Source: Pseudoalteromonas ostreae (lineage in GTDB: Bacteria; Pseudomonadota; Gammaproteobacteria; Enterobacterales; Alteromonadaceae). Taken from it: a DNA stretch of 64,000 nt. The notes under the pieces are model-generated. The model worked only from the letters and a program-made list of their open reading frames with translations. It was not told the DNA's origin and searched no databases. The stretch spans positions 1 to 64,000 of the forward strand of contig NZ_JAGPYN010000012.1 in the NCBI RefSeq assembly GCF_018069805.1, given 5' to 3'. Shown in pieces: positions 35,552 to 45,095 of this stretch; positions within the stretch are counted from its first letter, which is position 1, and every line of letters starts with the position of its first letter. A program made the translations under genes and the position numbers.

Positions 35552-36958
35552 ATGAGTCAATCGTATCGATACACGTTAGGAAGTAAAACCTACCAATTTA
35601 ACAATCTCGCACAGTTAATGGCTAAAGCGACCCCGCAGCGCTCTGGTGATAGTTTGGCAGGTGTTATTGCCAGTTCTGCCGAAGAGCGAGCCGTGGCACA
35701 AATGACGCTGGCAGAAGTCCCTTTAAAAACATTTTTGAACGATGCCTTGATCCCATACGAAGACGATGAAATTACTCGGCTAATAATAGATGAACATGAC
35801 ACTAACGCATTTGCAGCAATCGCACATTTAACGGTAGGTGATTTTCGTAATTGGCTGCTGAGTGATCACGCAACAAGCCATGTTTTAGCGACAATCAGAG
35901 CGGGTATTACCCCCGAAATGGCTGCTGCTGTTAGTAAAATAATGCGTAATCAAGATCTGATCTTAGTTGCCAAAAAGTGCCATGTCACGACTGCATTTAG
36001 AAATACCATTGGCTTACCTGGCCACTTATCAACACGCTTACAGCCTAATCATCCAACAGATAATGTAAATGGCATTGCCGCGAGTATTTTAGATGGGCTG
36101 CTGTATGGCAGTGGCGATGCCGTAATTGGTATTAACCCCGCGACTGATAATGTTGCACAAGCGATTAAATTAATGCGGTTAATGGATGATGTGATTGAAA
36201 AATACCAGATCCCGACTCAAAGCTGTGTTCTTACGCATGTAACTAACACCATTGAATGTATTGAGGCCGGTGCGCCGGTTGACTTAGTGTTTCAGTCTAT
36301 AGGGGGGACTGAGGCGACTAACTCAAGTTTTGGTTTTAATTTAAATACACTTGCTGAGGCGCAAGATGCAGCACAAAGTTTAAAGCGCGGAACAGCAGGC
36401 AATAATGTGATGTATTTTGAAACGGGGCAAGGCAGCTCGCTATCAGCAAATGCCCACCATGGGCTTGATCAACAAACGTGTGAAACCCGTGCTTATGCCG
36501 TAGCGCGAAAATTCAAACCGTTACTGGTCAATACCGTAGTGGGTTTTATTGGCCCTGAATATCTATTTGATGGCAAAGAAATTACTCGAGCAGGGCTTGA
36601 AGACCATTTTTGTGCCAAATTACTGGGTGTGCCTATGGGCTGTGATGTGTGCTACACCAACCATGCTGAGGCAGATCAAAATGATATGGACAACTTACTG
36701 ACCTTACTCGGTGTAGCGGGGTGTTCGTTTGTAATGGGGATCCCCGGATCTGACGATATTATGCTTAACTATCAAACCACCTCATTTCATGATGCTCTGT
36801 ATGCAAGGCGGGTATTAGGTTTGCGTCCAGCACCTGAATTCGAACTTTGGCTGGCAAAAATGAACATTATGACAGATACCCAGCAGCATATTTTGTCTGA
36901 CACGTTACCGTCACAATTTGCGCGTTCTTTGAAAGCTTTAAGTGGTGGACAGCCATGA
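35552..36958 (+). CDS. eutB: Ethanolamine ammonia-lyase large subunit
   Basis: A 468-residue protein carrying the EutB barrel: VAKKCHVTTAFRNTIGLPGHLSTRLQPNHPTDN, GLLYGSGDAVIGINPATDN, MYFETGQGSSLSANAHHG and CDVCYTNHAEADQND. With EutC it forms the adenosylcobalamin-dependent enzyme converting ethanolamine to acetaldehyde and ammonia. No microcompartment genes are present, so the acetaldehyde is handled free. It overlaps eutC by 4 bp (ATGA, 36955-36958). No cobalamin riboswitch is apparent upstream. Confidence 0.97.
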   Translation: MSQSYRYTLGSKTYQFNNLAQLMAKATPQRSGDSLAGVIASSAEERAVAQMTLAEVPLKTFLNDALIPYEDDEITRLIIDEHDTNAFAAIAHLTVGDFRNWLLSDHATSHVLATIRAGITPEMAAAVSKIMRNQDLILVAKKCHVTTAFRNTIGLPGHLSTRLQPNHPTDNVNGIAASILDGLLYGSGDAVIGINPATDNVAQAIKLMRLMDDVIEKYQIPTQSCVLTHVTNTIECIEAGAPVDLVFQSIGGTEATNSSFGFNLNTLAEAQDAAQSLKRGTAGNNVMYFETGQGSSLSANAHHGLDQQTCETRAYAVARKFKPLLVNTVVGFIGPEYLFDGKEITRAGLEDHFCAKLLGVPMGCDVCYTNHAEADQNDMDNLLTLLGVAGCSFVMGIPGSDDIMLNYQTTSFHDALYARRVLGLRPAPEFELWLAKMNIMTDTQQHILSDTLPSQFARSLKALSGGQP

Positions 36959-37824
36959 AAAACTCATCTCCCAAAACGGCACAGGAAATACAGCAACAAC
37001 ATCAAGATAATGGCAAAGTGGTGCATAACCCATGGCGGCAACTACGCAGCTTTACCGATGCACGCATTGGTTTAGGGCGCGCTGGGATCAGTCTGCCGAC
37101 GGCTGAAATGTTGGCGTTTCAACTCTCCCATGCGCAAGCACGAGATGCGGTTAATTTTCCATTGGATTTGGCTGCATTATGTGAACAGCTAGAGGATTTT
37201 TGCGCGTCACCACTGCATTTACATAGCCAAGCCGTGGATCGCAATCATTATTTACAACGCCCTGATTTAGGTCGAAAGCTGGATCAAGCATCACGCGATC
37301 AGCTAAGCAATTATATGAGGAAAGCGGCTGTGGCCGCTGAGTTACACCATGATATCGCAATCGTTATTGTGGATGGTTTATCGTCTTTAGCTGTGCAAAA
37401 AAATGCTCATCCTTTTCTTGTTCAGTTGCTGACAATACTGCGTGAACAACCCGAGCCATGGCGCTTAGCACCGATCAGCTTAGTGGAGCAAGGTCGAGTG
37501 GCGATAGGCGACGACATAGGCGAGCTCCTTAATGCCAAGGTGGTGCTGGTATTAATTGGTGAGCGGCCAGGGCTGAGTTCTCCAGATAGTTTAGGGTTGT
37601 ATTTAACTTGGCAGCCAAAAACAGGGTTGAATGATGCTTGTCGTAATTGTATCTCTAATATTCGCCCAGCGGGTCTGTCATATCAGGACGCAGCACAACG
37701 TACTTTATATCTTTTACAAGAGGCGAAGCGTTTAAACCTGTCGGGGGTGGGGCTAAAAGATCGCAGCCAAGATGATGTGATAGAACATCAAACGCAAACA
37801 ACAAACTTTTTACTATCAGAATAA
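36955..37824 (+). CDS. eutC: Ethanolamine ammonia-lyase small subunit
   Basis: A 289-residue EutC: TDARIGLGRAGISLPTAEMLAFQLSHAQARDAV, IVIVDGLSSLAVQKNA, LVLIGERPGLSSPDSLGLYLTWQPK and RNCISNIRPAGLSY are family hallmarks. It completes the cobalamin-binding site with EutB. Start is coupled to the eutB stop. The permease gene follows after 50 bp. Confidence 0.96.
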   Translation: MKNSSPKTAQEIQQQHQDNGKVVHNPWRQLRSFTDARIGLGRAGISLPTAEMLAFQLSHAQARDAVNFPLDLAALCEQLEDFCASPLHLHSQAVDRNHYLQRPDLGRKLDQASRDQLSNYMRKAAVAAELHHDIAIVIVDGLSSLAVQKNAHPFLVQLLTILREQPEPWRLAPISLVEQGRVAIGDDIGELLNAKVVLVLIGERPGLSSPDSLGLYLTWQPKTGLNDACRNCISNIRPAGLSYQDAAQRTLYLLQEAKRLNLSGVGLKDRSQDDVIEHQTQTTNFLLSE

Positions 37825-37874
37825 CCAACAATAAAACATAACGTAATTACAACATAATATAGCAGGAGAAGATA

Positions 37875-39272
37875 ATGTCAGATAATAAAGAGTACCTTGC
37901 AAAAAGACAGTTAAAACGAGGTTCAGCAGGTTGGATTTTACTGGCGGGATTAGGTATATCGTATGTGATATCGGGGGATTTTGCGGGTTGGAACTTTGGT
38001 ATTGCAGAAGCTGGTTGGGGCGGCTTTGCAGTGGCTGCTGTGTTAATGGCGGTGATGTATTTAACCTTGGTTTTGTCATTGGCAGAAATGTCGGCGGCCA
38101 TTCCAGCATCGGGTGGTGGTTATAGCTTTGCGCGTCAGGCAATGGGCCCTGCTGGTGGTTATCTGACCGGCTTGGCGGTGTTAATCGAGTATGCGTTAGC
38201 ACCCGCTGCGATTGTTATTTTTATTGGCTCGGCAGTCGAAGCGCTACTGGGTTTTAATGGCCCTTGGGTGTATGCGCTGTTCTATATTGTGTTTATCAGT
38301 ATTCATTTAGCGGGAGTGGGTGAAGCATTAAAAGTGATGATGGTGATAAGTGGCTTAGCGGTTTTTGCCATTATTGCCACTGCGATCGCATTATTTACAC
38401 ATTTTGATGCGTCACGATTATTTGATATTGCCATCACCGATGCTGCGGGAGCCACCGAATTTTTACCCTTTGGCTGGTATGGGGTGTGGGCTGCACTGCC
38501 GTTTGCAATGTGGTTATTTTTAGCCGTTGAAGGCGTACCATTAGCGGCAGAAGAAGCCAAAGATCCAGCTAAAGACGTGCCAAAAGGAATTATAGGCGCA
38601 ATGTTGTTTTTATTGTTTACTGCTGTGTTAGTTGTTGTATTGATCCCTGGTGCTGGTGGTGCCAGCGCTATGGGCGCTAGTGCCGTTCCGTTAGTTGATG
38701 CGCTAAATGTAACAGGTAATGCAAGCTTAGCAACACTCGTTAATATATTAGGTTTAGCGGGTTTAGTGGCGTCGTTTTTCTCGATTATCTATGGGTATAG
38801 TCGGTTAGTGTTTGCGCTCTCTAGAGCTGGCTACTTTCCAAAAAGTTTGTCGGTTACAACTTCACGAAAAGTGCCTGCACGTGCCTTAATTGTGCCGGGT
38901 ATTTTTGGCTTCTTAGCATCACTCAGTGGTGAAGGGGATTTAATGCTGGCGATGGCCGTGGTCGGCGCTACGGTTTCGTATGCATTGATGGCATTGAGCC
39001 ATATTTTACTGCGTATTAAACAGCCTGAACTCGCACGACCTTATAAAACGCCTGGTGGCATGATAACCTCAGCAATTGCGCTGGTCTTATCTTTGGTGGC
39101 TTTAACAGGGGTGTACGCGTTTGATCCTCGTGCATTCTTGTTTACTGTGGTGTTATTTGTGATCGGAGCGATTTATTACTTTGCATACAGTAGTAAGCAC
39201 TTAGTCGCACACAGTGCCGATGAAGAGTTTGCTATGTTGGCTGAAGCTGAAGCCGCTTTAAGTGCAAAATAG
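37875..39272 (+). CDS. eat: Ethanolamine permease (APC superfamily)
   Basis: A 465-residue protein with about twelve membrane helices. LGISYVISGDFAGWNFGIAEAGWGG near the start and FLAVEGVPLAAEEAKDPAKDVPKG in the middle are characteristic of ethanolamine transporters of the amino-acid permease family. It brings in ethanolamine for EutBC. Same operon, own good ribosome site (ggagaag). A bidirectional terminator follows. Confidence 0.9.
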   Translation: MSDNKEYLAKRQLKRGSAGWILLAGLGISYVISGDFAGWNFGIAEAGWGGFAVAAVLMAVMYLTLVLSLAEMSAAIPASGGGYSFARQAMGPAGGYLTGLAVLIEYALAPAAIVIFIGSAVEALLGFNGPWVYALFYIVFISIHLAGVGEALKVMMVISGLAVFAIIATAIALFTHFDASRLFDIAITDAAGATEFLPFGWYGVWAALPFAMWLFLAVEGVPLAAEEAKDPAKDVPKGIIGAMLFLLFTAVLVVVLIPGAGGASAMGASAVPLVDALNVTGNASLATLVNILGLAGLVASFFSIIYGYSRLVFALSRAGYFPKSLSVTTSRKVPARALIVPGIFGFLASLSGEGDLMLAMAVVGATVSYALMALSHILLRIKQPELARPYKTPGGMITSAIALVLSLVALTGVYAFDPRAFLFTVVLFVIGAIYYFAYSSKHLVAHSADEEFAMLAEAEAALSAK

Positions 39273-39287
39273 TGATAGTTTAATGCT

Positions 39288-39317
39288 ATTAATAGGCCGT
39301 TTGCACGGCCTATTAAT
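39288..39317. terminator. Bidirectional terminator between convergent genes
   Basis: attaataggccgt (39288-39300) and acggcctattaat (39305-39317) form a perfect 13-bp stem with a 4-nt loop between the permease and the DUF2235 gene. Confidence 0.8.
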
Positions 39318-39324
39318 AATGTAA

Positions 39325-40830
39325 TTAACCAAGGCGAGTCACGTTTATTTTTATACGCCCTGCATTAGCGCCATAAAAACGCACTAAATCATTTGCAAAA
39401 GGCGTAAACTCCCCTGAGTGAGTCATTTTAAACTCACCCCCATCGGCAATCTCAAAAGCATCATTATCGCTATGGGCAATAGCACCAATTAAGGCAAACC
39501 AGTTTGCATGTGGTAAACGACGAAAGGGTTCGAGCAATGCCATGGGGATCTCTTTTACACCCAACTGTAGGTTATCTCGGTGCCAACCTTGTGGCCCACA
39601 TTTTACGCCATCGTCATACCAAAATTGTTCTGGATAAGGGCTAAAGCGATAAGTTGCTCCTTGTTCAAGCATTAGTCCTGTTGCATTGTATTGCTCTGCG
39701 GCATAAATCAACACATCTTGGCTTTGACCAATCTGCAACACCGACATGTTTTGATTTCTTAAAGCAATATGGGCAGATAAACCTTTAAAATTCAATGTAC
39801 TTTGATCTGCATACAACAGTTGATAACTGAGGTTTTTTAAAGATTCAGGGCGATAACTGGTTAATTGGTTGATACGTGTTGCAACACTGTGGTGGACAAT
39901 GGGTAACAGCTCACTTTGTTCGTCATTAACCAGTACAGTGCATTCACGGTCAATGAGTTTAAACAAAGGATTAAACCAAAAATAATTCTGTTGATGGCTT
40001 AATGCAAAAGGGTCCGGGGTGATGGTCATATCATCTTGGGCGATAAAGCTATTTTGATCAGCAGGAAATAACGATGAATAATCGATTTCTTGACTAGTTA
40101 AAAAGGATAAAGCCACAGGTAGTTGAAGTAACCACTCCATTGCAAAGCGTAAGCAAATATCCGCGAGCCCATCTCGATAGTAGCCGCCACCGATATCGGA
40201 ATGCGCGCCTGCAAACCATATTTCATGTACATTGTTTTGATGATTTATAAGAGTAGGCTCAAAAGCTCGACGCTTTTCATCCAGTGCCACACAATGCAGA
40301 GCCTGCTTTATGTTGGTCGCTAAAGTATGGTTTTCAAAAATAACATGTTCAGCACCTCGGGTGGCCTTGGTGACTTTGGATAAACCAATGGATGCCACAG
40401 TATCAAATACGCATAAATAAACATTATTAGCTATGAGCGGCTCTAAGCACTTTGCAAAACGTCGTGCTAGCGCTGCGCCACGACTAAAGCCGGTGAGTAA
40501 CAGTGTATCGCCAGCTTTGTAGTAGCGTTCAAAATCATTTATAGCATGATTTAAAATACTGGCAACATCATCATCGCGTGGTGCGAAAGATTGATTGAGA
40601 AATCGCTTTAAACGACTTCCTTGGGTTCCAATACCTTGGTAATAGAAGCTGAGTTGATTAGTAAAAGGAGTAACGGGCTCGTTATTTAATTGGCCACCCA
40701 TTAATAAATGAAGTTTGAGAATATTCGAAATGCTTGCATCTTCCTTAAAGTGCGCAGAGCTGAATTGCTCAGCATCACGTGGCTCACTACCTGTGCCATC
40801 AAAGTTGAAAATCAGCGTTTTCGCGGTCAT
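39325..40830 (-). CDS. DUF2235 alpha/beta hydrolase (phospholipase-like)
   Basis: A 501-residue cytosolic-looking protein with no signal peptide. The DUF2235 core has KTLIFNFDGTGSE (start), the nucleophile elbow GFSRGAALARRFAKC (Ser in GxSxG form) and FAGAHSDIGGGYY with catalytic Asp and probable His further on. This domain is shared with T6SS Tle1-type phospholipase effectors. The last 70 residues (FTPFANDLVRFYGANAGRIKINVTR) look like a small lectin-like beta sandwich, which is inference. No T6SS or immunity gene is visible nearby, so effector status is open. Confidence 0.75.
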   Translation of the reverse strand: MTAKTLIFNFDGTGSEPRDAEQFSSAHFKEDASISNILKLHLLMGGQLNNEPVTPFTNQLSFYYQGIGTQGSRLKRFLNQSFAPRDDDVASILNHAINDFERYYKAGDTLLLTGFSRGAALARRFAKCLEPLIANNVYLCVFDTVASIGLSKVTKATRGAEHVIFENHTLATNIKQALHCVALDEKRRAFEPTLINHQNNVHEIWFAGAHSDIGGGYYRDGLADICLRFAMEWLLQLPVALSFLTSQEIDYSSLFPADQNSFIAQDDMTITPDPFALSHQQNYFWFNPLFKLIDRECTVLVNDEQSELLPIVHHSVATRINQLTSYRPESLKNLSYQLLYADQSTLNFKGLSAHIALRNQNMSVLQIGQSQDVLIYAAEQYNATGLMLEQGATYRFSPYPEQFWYDDGVKCGPQGWHRDNLQLGVKEIPMALLEPFRRLPHANWFALIGAIAHSDNDAFEIADGGEFKMTHSGEFTPFANDLVRFYGANAGRIKINVTRLG

Positions 40831-41118
40831 AGCATCATTCCTTATGTGGTTTTTTATAACTTACAGGTAAATTATTTAAATTTGAAGACAATCCAAGTAA
40901 ATATGCAATAAGGTTTTTTTGCTATCTATTAAGCGTACAAAGTACTGCTGCGCCTTTTTATTCAATAACACAACCTTTAGTAGCAGCTCATAATGAATGA
41001 CTATATTTGTAGTATTACCTTGAGGAGCTAGTATTTCATAAAGAACGTGATGCCTGAGGTATTTATGGTTATTGAGTGTGTAAGTGAAGCGGCGGCTCCA
41101 CTTACTCTCATTAGTTGC

Positions 41119-42423
41119 TTAATGTAATTTCATCTTTGGTCTAACGACCCGGAGCACTTTTTCGCTGATCCATAATGCAAAGGTTTTGGCGCTGCCGTGG
41201 ATGGCGCGTTGATGCATGCGATAGAGCGAAATATACATAAAGCGGGCTATCTTGCCTTCAATAAAAAAGCTATTACTAGTGAGGTTGCCCATTAAGCTCC
41301 CCACGGTACTGTAGCGTGACAAATTGACGAGCGAACCATGATCGCTGTATTCAAAGCCAGTTAACGGCTGTTGGCGTAGTGTCGCAATTAGGTTTTTTTC
41401 AACACATTGTGCCATTTGATGGGCTGATTGCGCACGAGGCGGTACTAATTTGCCATTTTTTTGTGTAAACGCGCAACAGTCACCTAATACAAAAATGGTG
41501 TCATCGCTATTACTTTGCAAATAGTCGTTCACCATGATTTGGTTATTACGAGTTAGTTCAAAAATCCCGAGATCTTTTATAAAATCGGGGGCTTTTACAC
41601 CCGCTGCCCATACCATAATGTCGGCATCGAGGTGTTCATCATCTTTAGTGATGAATCCTTGATTTGTTGCCTGCTTTACTTGGGTGTTTTCTCGAACGTT
41701 AACACCAAGCTTTAGTAGCTCTCTTTTCGCTGAGTTTGCTATACGCTCTGGTAGGGCGGGTAAAATACGCGGGCCTGCTTCGATTAAGTGAATGTGTAAG
41801 CGCTTTGCCGACATATTTGTCAAACCATAAAGTTTTAATAACTCAGAAACATGATACAGCTCAGCTGAGAGTTCAACGCCTGTGGCACCACCACCAACAA
41901 TAGCAACATTTAGCGTATGTTGTGGGTCGTTGTCTTGGTGTAACCGAGTAAAGTTATCAAGTAGCGCGTGTTGAAAGCGTTCCGCTTGTTGGTTTGAATC
42001 AAGATAAAAGCAATGGTCTTTAATTCCGGGTGTATTGAAGTCGTTACTGACGCTGCCGACGGCAATCACCAAATAGTCATAATGAACGGTGCGTTGTGGT
42101 AAAATTTGATGGCCAAGTTCGTCATTAAAGGCACTGAGTGTGATGGTTTTATTGGTGTTATCAAGGTCGCAGAAAGTACCCAGTTGAAAGTTATAATGAT
42201 GTTTTGCTGCGTGTGCTGAGTAAACTACGCCATCTAAATCGGCATCTATAGAACCTGTTGCCACTTCGTGCAGCAAAGGCTTCCAAATATGGGTGCGATT
42301 TTTATCAATTAGTAGAATATCTGCGTGTTTTTTCTTGCCTAGTTTATGCCCTAATTGCGTTGCGAGCTCTAAGCCGCCGGCACCGCCACCGATGATCACG
42401 ATTTTAGGATGTGTGGTTATCAT
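41119..42423 (-). CDS. ndh: NADH dehydrogenase type II-like FAD oxidoreductase
   Basis: A 434-residue flavoprotein from ATG 42423; an upstream in-frame start at 42504 lacks support, while gaggg precedes 42423. FAD-binding VIIGGGAGGLELATQLG opens the protein, the NAD-binding VAIVGGGATGVELSAEL follows, and FVLGDCCAF near residue 300 binds flavin. The C-terminus is amphipathic, for membrane attachment. It oxidises NADH and passes electrons to quinone without pumping protons. Divergent from the RecQ-like gene. Confidence 0.87.
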   Translation of the reverse strand: MITTHPKIVIIGGGAGGLELATQLGHKLGKKKHADILLIDKNRTHIWKPLLHEVATGSIDADLDGVVYSAHAAKHHYNFQLGTFCDLDNTNKTITLSAFNDELGHQILPQRTVHYDYLVIAVGSVSNDFNTPGIKDHCFYLDSNQQAERFQHALLDNFTRLHQDNDPQHTLNVAIVGGGATGVELSAELYHVSELLKLYGLTNMSAKRLHIHLIEAGPRILPALPERIANSAKRELLKLGVNVRENTQVKQATNQGFITKDDEHLDADIMVWAAGVKAPDFIKDLGIFELTRNNQIMVNDYLQSNSDDTIFVLGDCCAFTQKNGKLVPPRAQSAHQMAQCVEKNLIATLRQQPLTGFEYSDHGSLVNLSRYSTVGSLMGNLTSNSFFIEGKIARFMYISLYRMHQRAIHGSAKTFALWISEKVLRVVRPKMKLH

Positions 42424-42690
42424 TTCATTGCCCTCAAAAGAATTATACCTAAATGCTCTTATGATGATGAAACGTATAGAACATTTAGGTATTGAGCTGA
42501 ACAAAAATGTTCAAAATACCTTTTCAAGCAACGCATTTATAATGCGCCTTTTTCCACAATTTGTCAGTAAAATTTAATAGGAACAAATAGATAAGCCAAG
42601 AAAATAAAGCAAAAAAACGTTACCATGGCAAACATTGCATTTTCAAACTATGATTTCCTTTATTAGGGAATATGAATAAAGGGAAATATT

Positions 42691-44640
42691 ATGAGCGGAT
42701 CGATACTTTCTTCACTTGAGCAACACTTTGGGTTTAGTCAATTTCGCCAAGGTCAACAGCAAACCATAGAGCAACTGCTAAATAACCAATCATCATTGGC
42801 AATTTTCCCCACTGGATCTGGTAAGTCATTGTGTTATCAGTTAACTGCATTGCACTTGCCGAATTTAACCTTAGTGGTTTCGCCATTATTGGCATTAATG
42901 AAAGATCAAATCAGCTTTTTAAATAACAAAGGAATTTATGCCGCAAGCCTTGATTCGAGTCAAACCGCTGAGCAAAGCCACACTGTAATGAGCGATGTGC
43001 GTGCCGGTAAAGTGAAAATTTTAATGGTGTCGGTAGAACGTTTTAAGAATGAGCGGTTTCGTGAATTTATTAACCAAGTGGCTATTTCAATGCTGGTGGT
43101 TGACGAAGCTCACTGTATTTCCGAGTGGGGCCATAATTTTAGGCCTGATTATTTAAAACTGCCGCGCTATCGTGATGAGCTCAATATTCCCTTGGTATTA
43201 TTATTAACGGCCACCGCCACTAAAAAAGTAAAGCGTGATATGAGTGAGCGTTTTGCAATAGCGCCAGAATGCATTGTACAAACTGGGTTTTATCGGGCTA
43301 ATTTAGACTTATCGATACTCAGCGTGAAAAGCGCTGATAAAGCAAGTACATTGGCTAATATTGTGCGCGAGCAAACCGGCCCTGGGATTGTTTATGTGAC
43401 CTTGCAACATAGTGCAGAGCAAGTCGCTGAAGCGCTTAGTCGCCAAGGCTTACACGCTGTGGCTTATCATGCTGGGCTTGAAGATACCTTGCGTTATGGT
43501 ATCCAAGATGATTTTATGGCGGGTAAAATTAATGTCGTAGTGGCCACGATTGCGTTTGGTATGGGGGTTGATAAATCAGATATCCGTTTTGTTATTCATT
43601 ATGATTTACCAAAGTCGATTGAAAACTACAGCCAAGAGATTGGTCGTGCAGGGAGAGATGGACAACCATCGCAGTGTTTTACATTGGCTAATTTAGATGG
43701 CTTAAACACGGTTGAAAACTTTGTTTATGGCGATACCCCAGAGCTTAGTGGTATTGAGCATGTGCTCAACGATATCCGCCAACACCAAAGCGATCACTCA
43801 AAACAAAGTCAGCAATGGGAAATGCAAGAATACAGCCTTTCAAGTGATAGTAATATTCGCCAATTAGCGCTTAAAACCTTGTTAGTACAATTGGAAATGC
43901 AAGGTGCAATAACACCACTTTATGCTTATTACGCCGACTTTAAATATAAGTTTTTGGTTGATAAAGCCGCTTTACTTGGTCACTTTGATGCTGATAGACA
44001 AGCATTTTTACAGTTAATATTTGGCCATACCCAGTTTAAAAAAATCTGGGGCACACTAAATTTTGACACGCTTACCCAAGCCGCTCAGGTGGATCGCAAA
44101 CGCGTTGTTGCAGCGCTTGATTATTTAGCCGAGAAGAATTTAATTGCACTTGAAACAAAGCGAATCACCCAAGTCTATCAAGTACATAATGAGGTGATCA
44201 ATAACCCTGAGCTGGCTAAGCAGTTACACGATTACTTTGTTGATAAAGAGCAAGCGGAGATCAAACGTATTGCGGCACTTATTCGCTTTTTTGAGCTAAA
44301 AAGCTGTTTGAGCTATAACCTTGCTCGTTATTTTGACGACCATCAAGCGCCACAGCAATGCGGGCATTGCTCAGTATGTAGAGGCCAAGCTGTAACACTT
44401 GAGTATTCATTAGAGCATCGCTTTGTTGACGATGCTGTAATTTATCAAAAAGTTGATGAGTTACTTAGTCACCTGGCCAGTAAAGGTATGCATAATATAG
44501 GTATTGAAACCCAATGCCGCTTTTTAGCGGGCATGAGCGTGCCGTTATTTGCGCGTAACAAAGTGCGTCAACTCAGTGGTTTTGGTTTGTGCGAACAGCA
44601 ACGCTACAGTGAAATAAAAACGAAATTACTGGCGCGTTAA
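42691..44640 (+). CDS. RecQ-family ATP-dependent DNA helicase
   Basis: A 649-residue helicase. Motif 0 FGFSQFRQGQQQTIEQLL, Walker A FPTGSGKSLCYQL, DEAH box VVDEAHCISEWGHNFRPDY, motif VI QEIGRAGRDGQPS, and zinc-binding cysteines CGHCSVC at about 560. It is longer than core RecQ but ends without an evident HRDC domain. It probably acts in repair or restart of replication as a paralogue of RecQ. The first Cys of the usual four-Cys zinc site is in the KSCLSYNLARYF segment. Confidence 0.93.
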   Translation: MSGSILSSLEQHFGFSQFRQGQQQTIEQLLNNQSSLAIFPTGSGKSLCYQLTALHLPNLTLVVSPLLALMKDQISFLNNKGIYAASLDSSQTAEQSHTVMSDVRAGKVKILMVSVERFKNERFREFINQVAISMLVVDEAHCISEWGHNFRPDYLKLPRYRDELNIPLVLLLTATATKKVKRDMSERFAIAPECIVQTGFYRANLDLSILSVKSADKASTLANIVREQTGPGIVYVTLQHSAEQVAEALSRQGLHAVAYHAGLEDTLRYGIQDDFMAGKINVVVATIAFGMGVDKSDIRFVIHYDLPKSIENYSQEIGRAGRDGQPSQCFTLANLDGLNTVENFVYGDTPELSGIEHVLNDIRQHQSDHSKQSQQWEMQEYSLSSDSNIRQLALKTLLVQLEMQGAITPLYAYYADFKYKFLVDKAALLGHFDADRQAFLQLIFGHTQFKKIWGTLNFDTLTQAAQVDRKRVVAALDYLAEKNLIALETKRITQVYQVHNEVINNPELAKQLHDYFVDKEQAEIKRIAALIRFFELKSCLSYNLARYFDDHQAPQQCGHCSVCRGQAVTLEYSLEHRFVDDAVIYQKVDELLSHLASKGMHNIGIETQCRFLAGMSVPLFARNKVRQLSGFGLCEQQRYSEIKTKLLAR

Positions 44641-44685
44641 ATTCACTCAGGTATGCTAGGGGCTTATTCTTAAAAGTAAGCCTTT

Positions 44686-45012
44686 ATGCCCCAGATTGTT
44701 CACCCCGATGAAACCGTCATTGCAGTAAAAAATATTACATCAGCTCCTGAGCCTGTTACTTGTGCTAATTGCCAAGCATGCTGTTGTCAGTTAGAAGTGC
44801 GTATTGTGACCGACACCGGTGTGCCATTTCATTATATTGAGTATGATAAATGGGGCAGCGAAGTGATGAAACGCGCCGACGATGGCTGGTGCCAAGCGCT
44901 CGACCGCAATACCTTAATGTGCTCTATTTATGAAAACCGCCCACTGGTTTGCCGCGAATTTGAGATGGCGTCCGGGGAGTGTATAACTGAGCGTGAATTG
45001 GCGGGCATTTAG
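44686..45012 (+). CDS. YkgJ-family cysteine cluster protein
   Basis: A 108-residue protein with the CxxCxxCC cluster (TCANCQACCCQLEV) and the later CSIYENRPLVCREFEM block that define the YkgJ family. The clustered cysteines probably bind zinc or an iron-sulfur centre. Function is not established. It follows the helicase gene by 45 bp and may be co-transcribed. Confidence 0.88.
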   Translation: MPQIVHPDETVIAVKNITSAPEPVTCANCQACCCQLEVRIVTDTGVPFHYIEYDKWGSEVMKRADDGWCQALDRNTLMCSIYENRPLVCREFEMASGECITERELAGI

Positions 45013-45055
45013 TTTTTAACTGGTGTAGTTGTTATTATCGCCTAGTAAAATATTC

Positions 45056-45088
45056 GAGCTCGGGTTAAAAATAGCTGATCCCGAGCTC
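45056..45088. terminator. Probable terminator hairpin between convergent genes
   Basis: gagctcggg (45056-45064) and cccgagctc (45080-45088) are perfect 9-bp arms around a 15-nt loop between the YkgJ and TrkH/KtrB genes. T runs are weak. Confidence 0.45.
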
Positions 45089-45095
45089 AGGTTTA

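Noticed and set aside
37816..38202. 128-codon open frame on - strand
   Set aside because: Opposite the ethanolamine permease and very Pro/Ser-rich, typical of an antisense shadow.
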